This document shows, piece by piece, positions 1 to 10,083 of a stretch of DNA of 64,000 bases. Both the position numbers and the translations under genes were made by a program. Origin of the DNA: Psychrobacter sp. 28M-43 (GTDB lineage Bacteria > Pseudomonadota > Gammaproteobacteria > Pseudomonadales > Moraxellaceae). The notes beneath the pieces are model-generated. The model was not told the DNA's origin. It ran no database searches and saw nothing but the letters and a program-made list of their open reading frames with translations. How positions within the stretch are numbered: position 1 is the stretch's first letter; every line of letters starts with the position of its first letter. Where the stretch lies: positions 2,480,001 through 2,544,000 of the forward strand of contig NZ_CP061739.1 in the NCBI RefSeq assembly GCF_014770435.1, written 5' to 3'.

Positions 1-670
1 TACTTAGATAACTGGCAGGGTTTTCTTGCAAGGCCGTAACCGCTTCTTCGATAGCTGATTGTGGATTACTTGAAGTGTCTGCGCCAGTTGTCCCCTCTGC
101 CTCAGGAACAGCGTTTTGTACTGGCTGGGGCGCTGTAGGCAACATGCTATTATTTGGCAAACGCTGATTACTTATTCCGCTTGCTAGCATATCACTTTGG
201 TCTAATGGCATCGCCTCTGGCATTTTAATAACGGTTTCTTTATCGTTAGCATCAGCGATAATGACTGAATTCCAATCAACAGCCACGAGCGTATAATCGC
301 TGTCTTTTAGCCCATCACCGATGCGGTAATTTTTGACTTCGCCATTGACATTCAATAAGGCGGAAGACATGCTCTCAGGCATGGCTAGCAGTACGCCTTT
401 GAGCTCAATGTTGGGAGGTGGTTGCACGGCTGCAGTGATAGGATCGGGATCAGCAAAGATTGCAAATAAGCCACTATAATCGTTGGTAGATTTGGCACTA
501 TTTTGTAGAGTTGCTAAAGGCAATGCAGGTGCTAAAGGCGCTGCTAGCAATAGCCATAAAAGGCGGGCCGCTGTCCAGCATAACCAAGCAATGGCTAACA
601 ATAATAGCCAACCTGAAAAGCGATTAAGAGTATTGATAATAGGTTTTAGGCTTGCGGCGATATTAAGCAT
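1..670 (-). CDS. gspC: Type II secretion protein GspC (3' end beyond window)
   Basis: Inner-membrane linker of the type II secretion system, which connects the inner-membrane platform to the GspD outer-membrane secretin. I translated it directly: start ATG at 670, open to the left edge (about 223 codons seen). There is a short cytoplasmic N-terminus, one hydrophobic segment (about residues 19-45), then a periplasmic HR-type domain around the IELKGVLLAMPE motif, a Pro/Gln-rich linker, and the start of what should be the PDZ-like end (ENPASYLS). Its ATG follows the stop of gspN directly (TAA-ATG), so the two are translationally linked. The C-terminus and presumably gspD lie off the left edge. 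Confidence 0.85.
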   Translation of the reverse strand, partial: MLNIAASLKPIINTLNRFSGWLLLLAIAWLCWTAARLLWLLLAAPLAPALPLATLQNSAKSTNDYSGLFAIFADPDPITAAVQPPPNIELKGVLLAMPESMSSALLNVNGEVKNYRIGDGLKDSDYTLVAVDWNSVIIADANDKETVIKMPEAMPLDQSDMLASGISNQRLPNNSMLPTAPQPVQNAVPEAEGTTGADTSSNPQSAIEEAVTALQENPASYLS

Positions 671-1498
671 TTAGTTCGCCCCCAAACCAGCTAACAATGG
701 CTGGCGCACACTGACAACTGGCGTATCTTGAGGGGCTTGTCCTTTATACTCAGGCATGTTCTCTAGCAAGCGCTGCGTCAGACTGACATCGAGCATATTA
801 TCGCTGTCGAGATACAGATCTCCCAAACGCTTATCTTGATTATTCAATAAATTGATATGCAGCAAATCTCTATTGTCTTTTTGCTCTGTACTAAGCTCAG
901 CTCTTAGAGCAGGCATCGTAATATAAAAAACTTTGCCACCACTAGGATAGCCTACCTCACCACCAATCCAAGTCAATTGACCATCCGCTGCACTAAATCC
1001 GCCAACATCTTTAGCAGGCTCACTATTAGATGCGTCATTTTTATCAGACTGGCGCGTTAACGATACATTGTTTACTTGAATAGGGGTATTTGGCAGCTGC
1101 CAGTTGACCATACTCGCTAGCGTCTCAGGTGCAATTTTCCCACTCATGTTGTCAACTTGCCATGAGTTCAAACCAAGTTTAACTTGCCCATTCAGACGTG
1201 TCTGTGCTGAGTGGATATTAACATCCGCACCTAGCTTACCTATGAGTAACTGCCAAGGCTGCCATGACCATTCTGCCATACCTGTAAGCGACGTCGATGA
1301 CATAGGCAATTGCCAAATGGCAGCACCTTGCCATACGTTGCCAGATACATGCTGGACATAAGGCGTATCTGGCGCGTATTTCTCAAGTAACCATGCTGCT
1401 GGCATTTGCAAAACAGCAAATAGCGCAAACAACACAAACCCCACTAGCCACCAGAGCTTACGGGGACGTTTATGAGAAAACTCAGATACTTGGGCCAC
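671..1498 (-). CDS. gspN: Type II secretion protein GspN
   Basis: Accessory inner-membrane component of the type II secretion system, with one N-terminal transmembrane segment (KLWWLVGFVLFALFAVLQMP) followed by a periplasmic beta-rich domain. GspN-type features include the early YVQHVSGNVWQGAA region. The longest frame begins at an ATG at 1591, but that start lies in the stem of a terminator belonging to the upstream gene, so it is unlikely. I prefer the GTG at 1498 (AAGAG about 10 nt upstream), giving about 275 residues, close to the family size. It sits directly before gspC in the same operon. The family call is good; the exact start is uncertain. Confidence 0.78.
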   Translation of the reverse strand: MAQVSEFSHKRPRKLWWLVGFVLFALFAVLQMPAAWLLEKYAPDTPYVQHVSGNVWQGAAIWQLPMSSTSLTGMAEWSWQPWQLLIGKLGADVNIHSAQTRLNGQVKLGLNSWQVDNMSGKIAPETLASMVNWQLPNTPIQVNNVSLTRQSDKNDASNSEPAKDVGGFSAADGQLTWIGGEVGYPSGGKVFYITMPALRAELSTEQKDNRDLLHINLLNNQDKRLGDLYLDSDNMLDVSLTQRLLENMPEYKGQAPQDTPVVSVRQPLLAGLGAN

Positions 1499-1570
1499 AG
1501 TCGTACAACTCTTATATAAGACAAAAACGTCATTATCATAACAAACAATGGCATATAGATGACAGAAAAA

Positions 1571-1617
1571 AAGCCAGTATCTTTTTGCCAAAATACTGGC
1601 AGTAAAGATACTGGCTT
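1571..1617 (-). terminator. Intrinsic terminator of the H-NS-like gene, with alternative pairing
   Basis: Perfect 14-bp arms (1571-1584 and 1604-1617), flanked by A-runs on the left and T-runs on the right, so it can terminate leftward transcripts of the gene ending at 1728. The loop carries a second copy of ATACTGGC (1593-1600), which can pair with GCCAGTAT (1573-1580) instead, giving a shorter alternative hairpin. Confidence 0.75.
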
Positions 1618-1727
1618 TTATTTTCTCGAAAGCAGCTCTATCTATCGCTAAATGATTGTAAATAAACCATTATCAATAGCAATTTCAAGCTGGCTCACAG
1701 AAAGGTATTTTATAAGAAAACAGCTAA

Positions 1728-2051
1728 TTAAATAGCAAAATCTTCGATATCACGACCTGCTGCTAGCGCTTCAACCAACCACGTTGGCTTACGGCCACGT
1801 CCAGTCCAAGTTTCACTATGATCATCAGTATTGCGATATTTAATACTGCGTTTTTTCTCTAACTTTTCACCAGCTTTCAGTATCTCTTCGATCGTTGCAT
1901 TGCTATCTTCTGCAATCTGCTCGAACTGCATATAGGCATCATACAAACGTTGATGTTGTTTTTTAGCGATAAGTTGTTGAGCGTTTTCAGTGATAGCACG
2001 TAACTCATCTACGTTCAAATTTTCTAAATCAATTGCGTTATTTTTGCTCAT
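1728..2051 (-). CDS. H-NS-family nucleoid-associated protein
   Basis: A 107-residue DNA-binding protein of the H-NS histone-like family, which coats AT-rich DNA and silences transcription. The N-terminal half is a charged, helical oligomerisation region (about residues 8-70). The C-terminal half holds the DNA-binding signature YRN...TWTGRGRKPTWL (about 72-95), where the GRGRKP loop inserts into the minor groove. The length is at the short end for H-NS. It is a monocistronic gene with a strong terminator downstream and a long AT-rich region upstream that could itself be an H-NS target (inference). The start has TTGGAT about 7 nt upstream. Confidence 0.9.
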   Translation of the reverse strand: MSKNNAIDLENLNVDELRAITENAQQLIAKKQHQRLYDAYMQFEQIAEDSNATIEEILKAGEKLEKKRSIKYRNTDDHSETWTGRGRKPTWLVEALAAGRDIEDFAI

Positions 2052-2916
2052 AATAAATCCAACTATAAAATAAGAGTGTGGCCTCTATTGAGGTATTGTT
2101 TTTCGTGAAATAATGCAGTGAACAAATTATTCATTAGCCATTAAATCTATTCATCAAATATAATTAATTCTAAAGAATATTTAATTTCTAATAACAGCCC
2201 GAACAATCCATTATAAATAGAAAATATATAGCGATAGATGCTCATTGTATCCATTTTAAATAAAATTAGTTTTAGATAAATCTAAACACACAAGTCATCA
2301 TTCTTTATATATTACTATTATAGCTTCGAAATCACTTTCTAATAATAAAATAAAATTCTAGTATTATAACTACTGCTAGAATTTCACAATACTATTTCGA
2401 CAAAAATCTACTGTTAAAATAATAGAGTAGTAAGTCAATGCACTATACTCTCAAATACTGCTAATCTTGAGGGATAGTTTTGCATTAGCTCTATAACTTG
2501 CTATGTCGTTCCTATAGTGCTTTCTGAAGAAGTTAACCATTTCATATAAAAATCTATTATCCAAATAGCTTTCGATTTCTTAATAAGAAACAAGTAAAAC
2601 TTTGGCTATTATCATCGAAATTTATTTTATTTATATACGATCAATATATTAACTATACGCCATATAAAGTCAGTATAGCAATTTTTAAAACCAAACGTCA
2701 CTAATCATAATTATTTTTTGGTATAAACGGTCAATATAGAGTATAGAAGGTAGTAAGTATACTAGCTAATGTAATAATTAATAGTATTAAACCAGTACTA
2801 AATAAACTTAAGTTTAATCGTTTAAATATTAAGAGTATATTATATAAATTAAAAACATTTTTAATAACAAATTAGTTTAGTTATGTTAAAAAGCATCAAT
2901 TTAATTATATTTTTGG
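2052..2916. other. Long AT-rich intergenic region upstream of the H-NS-like gene
   Basis: About 0.9 kb of very AT-rich DNA with no credible ORF on either strand, no tRNA-like fold and no IS termini. It must contain the promoter of the H-NS-like gene, but I could not pick a convincing -35/-10 pair. Such AT-richness is what H-NS proteins bind, so autoregulation is plausible but inferred. Confidence 0.6.
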
Positions 2917-2996
2917 ATATAGTTAATCCTTTATAAAAGAGCTACAGCGTTAACCTCGCTTAAAGTATGACATATACATCTGCACTCAGTTGCCTT
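2917..2996 (+). repeat. 80-bp dispersed repeat, copy A
   Basis: This 80-bp block recurs in inverted orientation at 42064-42143 with about five differences (roughly 94% identity by eye). It is much less AT-rich than the DNA around it and starts ATATAGTTAATCC and ends CAGTTGCCTT. It has no coding frame. Copy A lies just beyond the ssb terminator. It is probably a genome-wide intergenic repeat family. Confidence 0.85.
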
Positions 2997-3033
2997 AGAT
3001 CTTTTTTAAATTGAATCAACTATAGCAAGCATT

Positions 3034-3063
3034 AAAAAAGCCCTGCAGTTGCAGGGCTTTTTT
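3034..3063 (-). terminator. Intrinsic terminator of ssb
   Basis: The hairpin GCCCTGCA-gt-TGCAGGGC is flanked by six A on the left and six T on the right. It lies about 30 nt past the ssb stop codon and ends the leftward transcript. Confidence 0.9.
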
Positions 3064-3093
3064 AGCATTTTTACATTCTATGTCTTATCATCA

Positions 3094-3717
3094 TCAGAAC
3101 GGAATATCATCATCTACAGGGCCGTCTGGCATTGCTGTAGGCTTAGATTGTGCAGGTTTCTGTGCTGGCTGATTGAACTGGTTTTGCTGAGCAGGCGCTT
3201 GATTATTAAAGCTATTCTGACCACCTTGAGCAGCTGGTTGGTTGTAGCCGCCTTGATGTGCCATCTGATTATTTGCTTGCTGACCAAAGTTATTTTGATT
3301 GTTTTGGCCACCTTGATTATTATAGCCGCCACTCTGACCTTGGTTTTGACCACCAAAGCTATCTCCACCTTGACCACCGCCAGTTTGACCATCAAGCATC
3401 TGCATTTGTTCAGCACGAATCTCAGTAATATAACGGTCTTGACCACTTTGGTCTTGGTATTTACGTGTACGCAAACTACCTTCGATATAGACTTTGCTGC
3501 CTTTGCGCAGGTATTGCGCTGCGATTTCACCTAGACGGTTGAAAAGTGCGATACGATGCCACTCTGTCGCTTCTCTTTTTTCGCCGCTTTGTTTGTCTGT
3601 CCACTGCTCTGATGTCGCAACCGAGATATTGGTTACGCTACCGCCATTGCTGAATTGGCGTGCCTCAGGATCTGCCCCGAGGTTACCGATGATGATAACT
3701 TTATTGACTCCGCGCAT
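3094..3717 (-). CDS. ssb: Single-stranded DNA-binding protein
   Basis: SSB binds exposed single-stranded DNA in replication, repair and recombination and recruits partners through its C-terminal tip. It has 207 residues. The N-terminal OB-fold (about 1-110) opens with [19 protein letters not shown] long Gly/Gln/Asn-rich linker (about 112-195) follows, then the acidic tip DDDIPF, the partner-binding motif for enzymes such as PriA. The start is supported by AGGAC upstream. The linker is rich in Q/N/G repeats, so the opposite strand shows long spurious open frames. uvrA and priA in the same window belong to the same repair network but are not in its operon. Confidence 0.97.
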   Translation of the reverse strand: MRGVNKVIIIGNLGADPEARQFSNGGSVTNISVATSEQWTDKQSGEKREATEWHRIALFNRLGEIAAQYLRKGSKVYIEGSLRTRKYQDQSGQDRYITEIRAEQMQMLDGQTGGGQGGDSFGGQNQGQSGGYNNQGGQNNQNNFGQQANNQMAHQGGYNQPAAQGGQNSFNNQAPAQQNQFNQPAQKPAQSKPTAMPDGPVDDDIPF

Positions 3718-4026
3718 GATACCGTCCTTTTACTTATGAATAATTTAATAAACTGTTTTAATCGTTATCTGATAGCATCATTTGATACTATCGATTGTAT
3801 AATTTTACTTTAACCAATTTTTATCGAAATATCTATAGGCTACCTATGGTGCACGTCAGTATATGTCGCTTAGATACTCTATCTTGGTACATTAGTCGTA
3901 TTGTAGAGTTCAATAGATAATAGATAAATATGCTGCTATTTTGCCATTTTAAGACGCTGAAGAACACCGTCTACCTTTATCAATATTGCATAGCACCTAA
4001 CTTATTATCAAATGATTTAGAAATTT
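3718..4026. other. Intergenic gap between ssb and the DUF3833 gene
   Basis: About 0.3 kb, AT-rich, with no ORF or hairpin worth naming. It must contain the ssb promoter on the minus strand; no clear consensus boxes were recognised. Confidence 0.5.
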
Positions 4027-4638
4027 CTAGTTAGCATCGGAAGGCTTGCGATGCATGCTCAATGTCACGCTACCCAGCTCTACGCCAAATTTTTTCATCA
4101 CTGAGCGATTGAGCATGACATCCTCATTGATAAGAAACATCCAATCATCGAACGTTACTTTGTAGGTTTTGTCCTCGACAGGTAACTCTAATAAGTAATT
4201 CCAGTGCAACGTATTGCCAACCACTTTCCCTGTTGCCTCGCCAATAACATCACCTGCCACACCTTTCCAGCTGCCATCTGTCTGCTCAGTCAGACGCCAT
4301 ATACGCTGCGATTTCGTGCCATCTGCCCACGAGAACTTCTCGTTTAAGATAATGACATCATCTCCCTCATGGGTTGCATCAATGTCGACATAAAAGCGCT
4401 TTTTGACTTCGCCATTTCGACCTTGGAACATACCCCAACCATCGATTTGACCCGAAAAAAACTCATGCATGTTGAGCGTTGGTGTGGCGTTCTGATATGC
4501 CTGAATATTTTGCGTAGCGCAACCAGAGGTCAGCAGCATGGCTGATAAACCAAGACCTACGGTTAACTTGGCTATTGAGCGATGCACCTTCTTTCTACCC
4601 TCGATGACACTACCAGACAACATCTTAAATTTACTCAT
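4027..4638 (-). CDS. DUF3833-family lipoprotein
   Basis: A 203-residue predicted lipoprotein of the DUF3833 family, whose function is unknown. There is a longish basic N-region, a hydrophobic core and the lipobox LLTSGC with Cys40 as the lipidated residue. The mature part shows the family pattern: EFFSGQIDGWGMFQGRNGEVKK (split here by the family's conserved G-x-F-Q), later GDVIGEATG, FDDWMFL and a KFGVELG stretch near the C-terminus. AAGGA lies 7 nt before the ATG. It is followed at a short distance by no co-directional partner, so it is probably monocistronic. No signs of transfer. Confidence 0.8.
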   Translation of the reverse strand: MSKFKMLSGSVIEGRKKVHRSIAKLTVGLGLSAMLLTSGCATQNIQAYQNATPTLNMHEFFSGQIDGWGMFQGRNGEVKKRFYVDIDATHEGDDVIILNEKFSWADGTKSQRIWRLTEQTDGSWKGVAGDVIGEATGKVVGNTLHWNYLLELPVEDKTYKVTFDDWMFLINEDVMLNRSVMKKFGVELGSVTLSMHRKPSDAN

Positions 4639-4767
4639 ATTAATTCCTTTTAAATAGAGATAAATAGTTAGTTTCTACTTATTGATACTGATGGTTTATG
4701 AGATTGCTGTCTGTGCAATTTTTGCTATTTGGCTTCACTTCCGTATACAACTACAAGTATAAAGCTG

Positions 4768-6132
4768 CTATATATCTAGCGGACTCTGCGCCAAACTCGA
4801 TAGCTGCTGACGTGAATCGTCCGTCAACTGTGTTTTATCTAACTTTAGATAGGCGACTTGCTCTTTTGCCATGACGACCAGCTCGTCAACGCCATCTACT
4901 GCTAGCATTTGTCGTGACCAATCTTGGATATTGATATCTTTGGGAATAGTAACCGTTGTGCTCGATAGATAAGGTGGCTGAGAGATGGGAATGATGATAA
5001 GCAATGCGGCACCCATAATAATAGCCAGTATGCCCCATGCCAACAAATTAGGTTGGCTTAATAACAGGCCGCCCATTGCCCCGCCTACAAATGCACCAAA
5101 GAACTGACTAGAAGAATTAAGCCCCATTGCGGTCGCTTTGTTGGCGACTGGTGCGCGCTTAGATATCCATGAAGGAATCGTCGCCTCAAGTAGGTTAAAG
5201 CCCATAAAGTACAGCAGCAAACCCAATATGATACCAACACCGACCTGACTACCAAGCGCGAGTATTGCTAAAGCGGCGGTCATTAATGCAATTGCACCCA
5301 AAAACACCTGACGCATTTTGCGTTTCTTTTCGGCGATGATAATAAAAGGTATCGCGATGGCGAAACCAATAAACAATAGTGGCAAATACACCATGCCTTG
5401 CTGACGTACTGACAAGCCAAGTACGTCACTGAGCTGGTGCGGCAATATCACAAATATCGCCGTCATCGTTAGGTGTAGCGCAAAGATGCCGATATGTAAG
5501 CGGTTAAGATCACCAATCTTGAGGACAGTAGCCAACTGTTGACCAATGGTTTTGTTATCTAGATTGTGCTTGAGCACGCGCATAGGTGTCGGTACTACTA
5601 CTAATAGCAGCATCGCCAATATAGCAAATCCTGATGTTAGCCAAAACAGTCCAGAGATACCGAGCGAGCCGACTAATAATGGCCCAAAAGCAAAAGCCAG
5701 CATGATAGAGGTCGCAATCGTCAGACCCATCGTGGCCATCGCTTTGGTACGCATTTCCTCACGAGTCACATCAGCCAGTAACGCCATCAGCACAGCAGAG
5801 ACCGCGCCACTACCTGCCAGCGCCCGACCAATGATCACTTCGTAAATATCTGTCGCATTTGCCGCAATCATGCCGCCGACAGCGAATAGTATCAATCCCA
5901 AAAAGATAATAGGCTTACGCGGAAATTTATCAGCAGCCAAACTCATCGGTATCTGAAAGATGGCCTGCCCTAATCCATAAATACCAACGGCCAACCCAAT
6001 CAAAAACGGCGTCGCGTGTGCGTAATTGTCACCGTAGACAGAAAATACCGGCACAATCATAAACAAGCCAATCATACGTAAGGCAAAGATGCCACCGACT
6101 CCGAGGATTGCCCGTTTCTCTACGCTATTCAT
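4768..6132 (-). CDS. yajR: MFS transporter with C-terminal YAM-like domain (YajR type)
   Basis: A 454-residue major facilitator with 12 predicted membrane segments followed by a soluble tail (about 390-454). The loop after TM2 reads DKFPRKP, the MFS motif A, and the sequence from RMIGLFMIVPVF to SGAVSAVLMALLADVT resembles E. coli YajR, a proton-driven exporter of unknown substrate. The tail (WSRQMLAVDGVDELVVMAKE) matches the small ferredoxin-like YAM domain that marks YajR. GAGG lies before the ATG. It is divergent from uvrA across a 0.7 kb gap. The substrate cannot be predicted. Confidence 0.82.
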   Translation of the reverse strand: MNSVEKRAILGVGGIFALRMIGLFMIVPVFSVYGDNYAHATPFLIGLAVGIYGLGQAIFQIPMSLAADKFPRKPIIFLGLILFAVGGMIAANATDIYEVIIGRALAGSGAVSAVLMALLADVTREEMRTKAMATMGLTIATSIMLAFAFGPLLVGSLGISGLFWLTSGFAILAMLLLVVVPTPMRVLKHNLDNKTIGQQLATVLKIGDLNRLHIGIFALHLTMTAIFVILPHQLSDVLGLSVRQQGMVYLPLLFIGFAIAIPFIIIAEKKRKMRQVFLGAIALMTAALAILALGSQVGVGIILGLLLYFMGFNLLEATIPSWISKRAPVANKATAMGLNSSSQFFGAFVGGAMGGLLLSQPNLLAWGILAIIMGAALLIIIPISQPPYLSSTTVTIPKDINIQDWSRQMLAVDGVDELVVMAKEQVAYLKLDKTQLTDDSRQQLSSLAQSPLDI

Positions 6133-6662
6133 ACTTGCCTCACTGGTTGATCATTGCTGGTTGCTCATTGCTATCTTTCGCGACTAACACTTGCGCCATA
6201 CCATGATTTATCACTACTGGTTTATCAAGGCATTGGCCTATAAATCAAGCCCCCTAGTATAAGACATTCGCCGTTTGGTTGCCGAGACTTTTGTCTTACT
6301 GGTGCAGTAACGTATGCGCCCTCAACCCAAGCCATTCATATTACGAGATTATTTTGTTACCAAGTGCATCAGATGTACAGTCATGCCTTGAATAATGCTG
6401 TCACCATGACAATAAAGTAAAACGTTATCAGCACAATTAATGGCTAACTCACCATATCCACGTAACGACGAACGCTTCTATAAAATGACATTTTTGGTCA
6501 AAACCATAACAAATGATGCCTGTTACTTAACACTGATTTGATTTAGATTTGCTTAGTCCTATAAAAAATCATCATAGGAGCGACAAGCAACATAAAGCCA
6601 AACAACAATAGAAAATGAATAACTAGGCTGGCATAACTTTTACCTTATCAATATATGTACCT
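6133..6662. other. Intergenic region between yajR-like gene and uvrA
   Basis: About 0.5 kb without an ORF, to the left of a tandem repeat. It should carry the leftward promoter of the exporter. I looked for a CTGT-N8-ACAG LexA-type box near uvrA and did not find one. Confidence 0.5.
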
Positions 6663-6755
6663 TTTATAACGACACTATTTATAACGACTGTTTTGTTTAT
6701 AACGTTACCCTTTATAACAACGCTACTTATAACAACACTATTTATAACAACATCA
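6663..6755 (+). repeat. 15-bp tandem repeat array upstream of uvrA
   Basis: Six copies of a unit with consensus TTTATAACAACACTA start at 6663, 6678, 6696, 6711, 6726 and 6741. Spacing is 15 bp except for one 18-bp unit. The first eight bases (TTTATAAC) are almost invariant and the rest varies. The array ends about 110 bp before the uvrA start codon. Confidence 0.8.
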
Positions 6756-6864
6756 TAAATTTAGAATTATTCACGTTTTAACCAATCATTTTATTGATCT
6801 GTACTTACTTTTTGATTTGAGATATTTCCCAATCCCCTTTTAGCAAATAGGAAACCTGTAACCG

Positions 6865-9771
6865 ATGGCACATGACCATATCGCAATACGCGGCGCACGT
6901 ACTCATAATTTAAAAAACATTGATTTAGACATCCCACGAGATAAATTTGTGGTAATCACTGGCCTATCTGGCTCTGGTAAATCTTCATTGGCATTCGATA
7001 CGCTATATGCCGAAGGGCAACGTCGTTATGTCGAAAGCTTATCGGCATACGCGCGTCAGTTCCTCTCGCAAATGGAGAAACCTGACGTCGATAGTATCGA
7101 GGGTCTATCCCCCGCGATTGCTATCGAGCAAAAATCAACCAACCATAACCCACGCTCGACCGTCGGTACGATTACCGAAATTTATGACTATCTGCGCCTG
7201 CTATATGCACGCATCGGTACGCCATATTGCCCTGAGCACGGTGAGCCAATGGTCGCGCAGTCGGTCACTGAGATGGTCGATCAGGTCATGGCCTTGCCAG
7301 ATGATACTAAGATTATGATTTTGGCACCGGTCATTCGTGAGCGTAAAGGTGAGCATACCGTCTTGCTTGAGCAGCTGATTGGTCAAGGTTTTGTCCGTGT
7401 GCGCGTCGACGGCGATGTCTATGACACTGATGAGCTACCGACCCTAGATAAAAAGAAAAAACATACCATCGAAGTGGTAGTCGATCGATTTAAAGTTCGT
7501 GATGACTTGGGCAACCGTGTCGCTGAGAGCTTAGAGACGGCGCTACGTTTGGGACAAGGACTGGTCACGCTGCATTTTATGGATGGTAATCCAAAAGAAG
7601 GCGGTGACGAAAACCAAGTGATGTCAGCCAAGCATTCATGCCCTGTCTGTGATCGTGCGGTGCCTGAGCTTGAGCCACGTATGTTCAGTTTTAACAACCC
7701 ATACGGTGCATGCCCAAGCTGTGATGGCCTCGGGAAACGTCAATATTTCGCCGCTGAAAAACTGATTACTCATCATGAGAAGTCACTTAACCAAGGCGCA
7801 ATCAATGGTTGGGACAAACGTCATGCGTACTATTTTGGCTTGCTTAGCACGGTCTGTAAGCATTTCAAAATCGATATGGATGCGCCGTGGCAAGATCTGT
7901 CAAAAGAGCAGCAAGACCTAATCATGCAAGGCTCTGGTAAAGAAAAGCTGACTTTCAACTTTACTGATGAGCGCGGTCGCAAAACGAATAAGACCGTACC
8001 GTTTGAAGGTGTGCTTCCTTATCTAGAGCGTCGTTATGCCAAGACGCAAAGTAACCTTGTGCGTGATGAGCTGGCAAAATATCTGGCTGATACTACTTGT
8101 AACGTCTGTGACGGCGCGCGCCTGAATGAAATCTCACGCAATGTCCGTGTTGATGATCAGACCATTGCAGAAATCGTTAAGCTGTCTATCGGTGATGCGG
8201 CAGATTATTATAAAACGCTAAAGATTGGCGGCCATAAAGGTGAAGTCGCCGAAAAAATCTTTAAAGAGATTAATGAGCGCTTAAACTTCCTCGTCAGCGT
8301 CGGGCTTGATTATTTAACACTAGCCCGCTCCGCCGAGACACTATCGGGTGGTGAAGCACAGCGTATTCGTCTGGCTAGCCAAATCGGTGCAGGTTTGATG
8401 GGTGTCATGTACGTACTTGATGAACCATCAATCGGTCTGCATCAGCGTGACAACGATCGTCTGCTAAAAACCCTAACGCGCTTGCGTGACTTGGGCAATA
8501 CAGTACTGGTCGTAGAGCATGACGAAGATGCGATTCGCCAAGCAGATCACGTGATTGATATCGGTATCGGTGCAGGCGTACATGGCGGTCATATTATCGC
8601 TCAAGGTACGGTCGATGACATCATGGCAAACAAAGAATCGCTGACTGGGCAATATATGTCTGGTAAGAAAAAAATCGAGATTCCAACTGTGCGTCATAAA
8701 GCCAAAACTATCGATGTAGAAGTCAAAGGTAAGGCCAAAGCCAAGAAAGTACCGATGACTATCGAGCTAAAAGGCGCGTCAGGTAACAACCTACACGATG
8801 TAGATTTGACCATTCCTGTTGGTATCATGACTTGTGTGACGGGTGTCTCAGGTTCGGGTAAATCAACTTTGATTAACCGTACGCTTATGCCATTGGCAGC
8901 GACACAGTTAAACAACGCCTCAACGCTGATTGCCGATAAATTTGAAAGCATTAGCGGTCTTGAGCATTTGGACAAAATGGTCGATATCGATCAAAGCCCA
9001 ATCGGTCGTACGCCGCGTTCAAACCCAGCGACTTATACTGGCGTGTTTACCCCTGTGCGTGAGATGTTTGCCCAGACGCAAGAAGCGCGCGCCCGTGGCT
9101 ATAAGCCTGGTCGCTTTAGCTTCAACGTAAAAGGCGGACGCTGTGAGATGTGCCAAGGTGATGGTCTTATCAAAGTTGAGATGCACTTCTTGCCTGATAT
9201 GTATGTGCCGTGTGATACCTGTGAAGGAAAGCGCTACAACCGAGAGACGCTAGAGATTCATTATAAAGGCAAAACCATCGCTGATGTGCTCGATATGACC
9301 GTTGAAGATGCCGTTGAGTTCTTCTCAGCGATACCAGCCATCTATCGTCGTCTGCAAGCACTGATGGATGTCGGTCTGAGCTATATTCGCTTGGGTCAGT
9401 CTGCGCCAACACTATCAGGTGGTGAGGCGCAACGTGTCAAACTGGCGCGTGAACTTGCTAAACGTGATACGGGACAGACGCTTTATATCTTGGATGAGCC
9501 AACCACTGGTTTGCATTTCCATGATATCGATAAGCTGCTCAATATCCTGCATGCTCTACGTGATAAAGGTAATACTATCGTCGTCATCGAACATAACTTG
9601 GATGTTATCAAGACGGCCGATTGGGTAATTGATCTAGGCCCTGAAGGCGGTAAAGGTGGCGGTATGATCATCGCTGAAGGTACGCCTGAACAAGTGGCTG
9701 AAGTCAAAGAATCCTACACGGGTATATTCTTAAAGCCAATGCTTGAGCAAGGTATGAAAGAAGTCAGCTAA
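6865..9771 (+). CDS. uvrA: Excinuclease ABC subunit A
   Basis: UvrA is the damage sensor of nucleotide excision repair. It is a dimeric ABC ATPase that loads UvrB onto lesions. It is 968 residues, slightly longer than the usual 940. There are two ABC modules: first Walker [10 protein letters not shown] at 33-41, second GVSGSGKST near 659, and ABC signatures LSGGEAQR near 493 and 850. Zinc-finger cysteines appear as CPVC near 259 with CPSC about 25 residues later, and as CEMC near 760 with CDTC near 783. Insertion domain regions are intact. AGGAAA precedes the ATG. It is monocistronic with its own terminator. The tandem repeat upstream is the only odd element. Confidence 0.98.
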   Translation: MAHDHIAIRGARTHNLKNIDLDIPRDKFVVITGLSGSGKSSLAFDTLYAEGQRRYVESLSAYARQFLSQMEKPDVDSIEGLSPAIAIEQKSTNHNPRSTVGTITEIYDYLRLLYARIGTPYCPEHGEPMVAQSVTEMVDQVMALPDDTKIMILAPVIRERKGEHTVLLEQLIGQGFVRVRVDGDVYDTDELPTLDKKKKHTIEVVVDRFKVRDDLGNRVAESLETALRLGQGLVTLHFMDGNPKEGGDENQVMSAKHSCPVCDRAVPELEPRMFSFNNPYGACPSCDGLGKRQYFAAEKLITHHEKSLNQGAINGWDKRHAYYFGLLSTVCKHFKIDMDAPWQDLSKEQQDLIMQGSGKEKLTFNFTDERGRKTNKTVPFEGVLPYLERRYAKTQSNLVRDELAKYLADTTCNVCDGARLNEISRNVRVDDQTIAEIVKLSIGDAADYYKTLKIGGHKGEVAEKIFKEINERLNFLVSVGLDYLTLARSAETLSGGEAQRIRLASQIGAGLMGVMYVLDEPSIGLHQRDNDRLLKTLTRLRDLGNTVLVVEHDEDAIRQADHVIDIGIGAGVHGGHIIAQGTVDDIMANKESLTGQYMSGKKKIEIPTVRHKAKTIDVEVKGKAKAKKVPMTIELKGASGNNLHDVDLTIPVGIMTCVTGVSGSGKSTLINRTLMPLAATQLNNASTLIADKFESISGLEHLDKMVDIDQSPIGRTPRSNPATYTGVFTPVREMFAQTQEARARGYKPGRFSFNVKGGRCEMCQGDGLIKVEMHFLPDMYVPCDTCEGKRYNRETLEIHYKGKTIADVLDMTVEDAVEFFSAIPAIYRRLQALMDVGLSYIRLGQSAPTLSGGEAQRVKLARELAKRDTGQTLYILDEPTTGLHFHDIDKLLNILHALRDKGNTIVVIEHNLDVIKTADWVIDLGPEGGKGGGMIIAEGTPEQVAEVKESYTGIFLKPMLEQGMKEVS

Positions 9772-9791
9772 TACCCTTAGTCCTGATTGAT

Positions 9792-9823
9792 AAAAGGCCA
9801 CTCTTTATAGGGTGGCCTTTTTT
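9792..9823 (+). terminator. Intrinsic terminator of uvrA
   Basis: The stem AAAGGCCACTC / GGGTGGCCTTT is followed by a T-run, 20 nt after the uvrA stop. A close relative of the same hairpin follows the next gene at 10387-10418. Confidence 0.88.
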
Positions 9824-10083
9824 ATTGGTTGGTATAAGGCAAAGCGCAAACTGTAAGCTATGAATGGAAATCGATATATAAACTAAAACTTAAGTTACTT
9901 CGCTATGTTACCTTTCTTAATATTTATTAAAAATACTTAAAAGTTAAATGCGTTAATATTTAACTGGTGAGATATGACACGTAAGCGCATACGATATAGA
10001 AACAACTGGTTAATAACGGTATAGCACGTACGAATTGACGCTACCCACTCTTGTACGACCCCTGAAACTCTTAAGGACTTCTT

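Noticed and set aside
3049..3534. Long open frames antisense or shifted to ssb
   Set aside because: They come from the low-complexity Gln/Asn/Gly linker of SSB, contain the terminator sequence and have no ribosome site or domain.
6663..6755. CRISPR or iteron origin reading of the 15-bp array
   Set aside because: No spacers, no replication initiator gene or plasmid backbone in the area; the chromosome context is plain.
6370..6864. LexA/SOS box before uvrA
   Set aside because: No CTGT-N8-ACAG match was found; isolated ACAG or CTGT words only.
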